Assembly (NCBI GenBank): GCA_021812735.1
Contig: JAKAMV010000389.1
Span: 1 to 8,539 of the forward strand
Length of the DNA: 8,539 bases
Direction of reading: 5' to 3'
DNA from: Chloroflexota bacterium
GTDB lineage: Bacteria; Chloroflexota; Limnocylindria; Limnocylindrales; CSP1-4
Part shown: piece after piece, positions 8,347-8,539 of the stretch
How the letters are laid out: every line of letters begins with the position of its first letter
Position numbering within the stretch: position 1 is the first letter of the stretch
Position numbers and translations under genes: made by a program
The notes under the pieces: generated by a model
Seen by the model: the letters and a program-made list of their open reading frames with translations, nothing else
Databases searched by the model: none
What the model was told of the DNA's origin: nothing

Positions 8347-8352
8347 TAGGCT
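8347..8352 (+). promoter_or_regulatory. -10-like TAGGCT in front of the last gene
   Basis: TAGGCT is followed by 6 nt and a GTG (8359), the same geometry as at manC. Transcription would begin at or next to that GTG. It could drive a leaderless short ORF, or simply give a leader of ~86 nt before the ATG at 8445. No -35 match was recognised. Confidence 0.42.
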
Positions 8353-8358
8353 TCGTCC

Positions 8359-8409
8359 GTGACCGCCATCACCGGCCCCGCGAACCCGACCGGACGGAGG
8401 CACTCGTGA
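8359..8409 (+). CDS. Possible 16-codon leader ORF
   Basis: A GTG placed 6 nt after a TAGGCT box opens a 16-codon frame (VTAITGPANPTGRRHS) ending in TGA at 8407-8409. The stop overlaps another GTG (8406) as GTGA, and that GTG is in frame with the following gene. A GGAGG at 8396-8400 lies inside the leader ORF. This could be a leaderless, translationally coupled leader peptide. It shows no run of one amino acid as in classical attenuators. A chance frame of this size is quite possible. Confidence 0.22.
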   Translation: MTAITGPANPTGRRHS

Positions 8410-8434
8410 CGCCCTTTGACGGGGCGACTGGAGG
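8396..8434 (+). promoter_or_regulatory. Two Shine-Dalgarno sites offering alternative starts
   Basis: GGAGG at 8396-8400 is 5 nt from a GTG at 8406. A second GGAGG at 8430-8434 is 10 nt from the ATG at 8445. Both starts are in the same frame, so the final gene has two plausible N-termini 13 codons apart. Confidence 0.5.
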
Positions 8435-8444
8435 TACTGCGACG

Positions 8445-8539
8445 ATGCACTCCTCTCTCATCGGCAAGGTCGAGAAGGCGAACCGCTACGCGCGGGAACT
8501 GGACCGGATCTCGGTCGAGCGGATCGCCCTGACGTTCCG
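8445..8539 (+). CDS. 5' end of an unrecognised gene
   Basis: The first 31 codons of a frame that stays open to the right edge (MHSSLIGKVEKANRYARE, then LDRISVERIALTF). The start is not settled: the ATG at 8445 has a GGAGG 10 nt upstream, and an in-frame GTG at 8406 has a GGAGG at ideal 5-nt spacing and would add 13 residues rich in Gly and Thr. I prefer the ATG because the extension looks non-conserved, and because I recall small conserved proteins of high-GC bacteria beginning with a similar SSLIGK-EKA-RYA pattern. The visible part is an amphipathic, charged helix followed by a possible strand. Nothing visible assigns a function. It lies 151 bp after manC, behind its own promoter-like element, so it need not belong to the manC pathway. 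Confidence 0.55.
   Translation, partial: MHSSLIGKVEKANRYARELDRISVERIALTF

Overview
The window is very GC-rich DNA with tightly packed genes, frequent GTG starts, 4-bp GTGA gene overlaps and at least two TANNNT-N6-start layouts of the leaderless kind. That combination suggests a high-GC bacterium such as a member of the Actinomycetota or Chloroflexota. I lean weakly towards a Chloroflexota/Limnocylindria-type lineage, but the sequence alone does not settle this.

Left third (1-3479): a defence and toxin-antitoxin island. It opens with the 3' end of a gene resembling the C-terminus of type III-like site-specific DNA methyltransferases. Convergent to it, on the minus strand, is a two-gene operon: a helix-turn-helix protein with an extra C-terminal domain (1157-1714), and a nucleotidyltransferase of the AbiEii type (456-1160). 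The toxin-like protein keeps most family motifs but has Ala where the first Asp of the DxD metal-binding motif is expected. Divergent from this operon, across a 215-bp control region, is a complete hipB-hipA operon (1930-3479). The control region holds a consensus-like promoter for hipBA, a 9-bp inverted repeat at its transcription start, and a 17-bp palindrome (TGATAAC-GCT-GTTATCA) directly in front of the minus-strand operon.

Middle and right (3598-8539): chromosomal genes, all on the plus strand. These are metK (S-adenosylmethionine synthetase), a soluble three-PAS hybrid histidine kinase with its own C-terminal receiver domain, and a manC-type mannose-1-phosphate guanylyltransferase that is probably read from a leaderless transcript. 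The window ends inside the first codons of an unrecognised gene, preceded by a TAGGCT-N6-GTG element and a possible 16-codon leader ORF.

The most interesting part is the back-to-back arrangement of two different toxin-antitoxin modules between a restriction-modification remnant and a core gene. Each module has its own dyad-symmetric control element in the shared spacer. I did not find a clearly new system. The least described items are the antitoxin architecture (HTH plus extra domain), the altered DxD motif of its partner, and the leader-ORF arrangement at the right edge.
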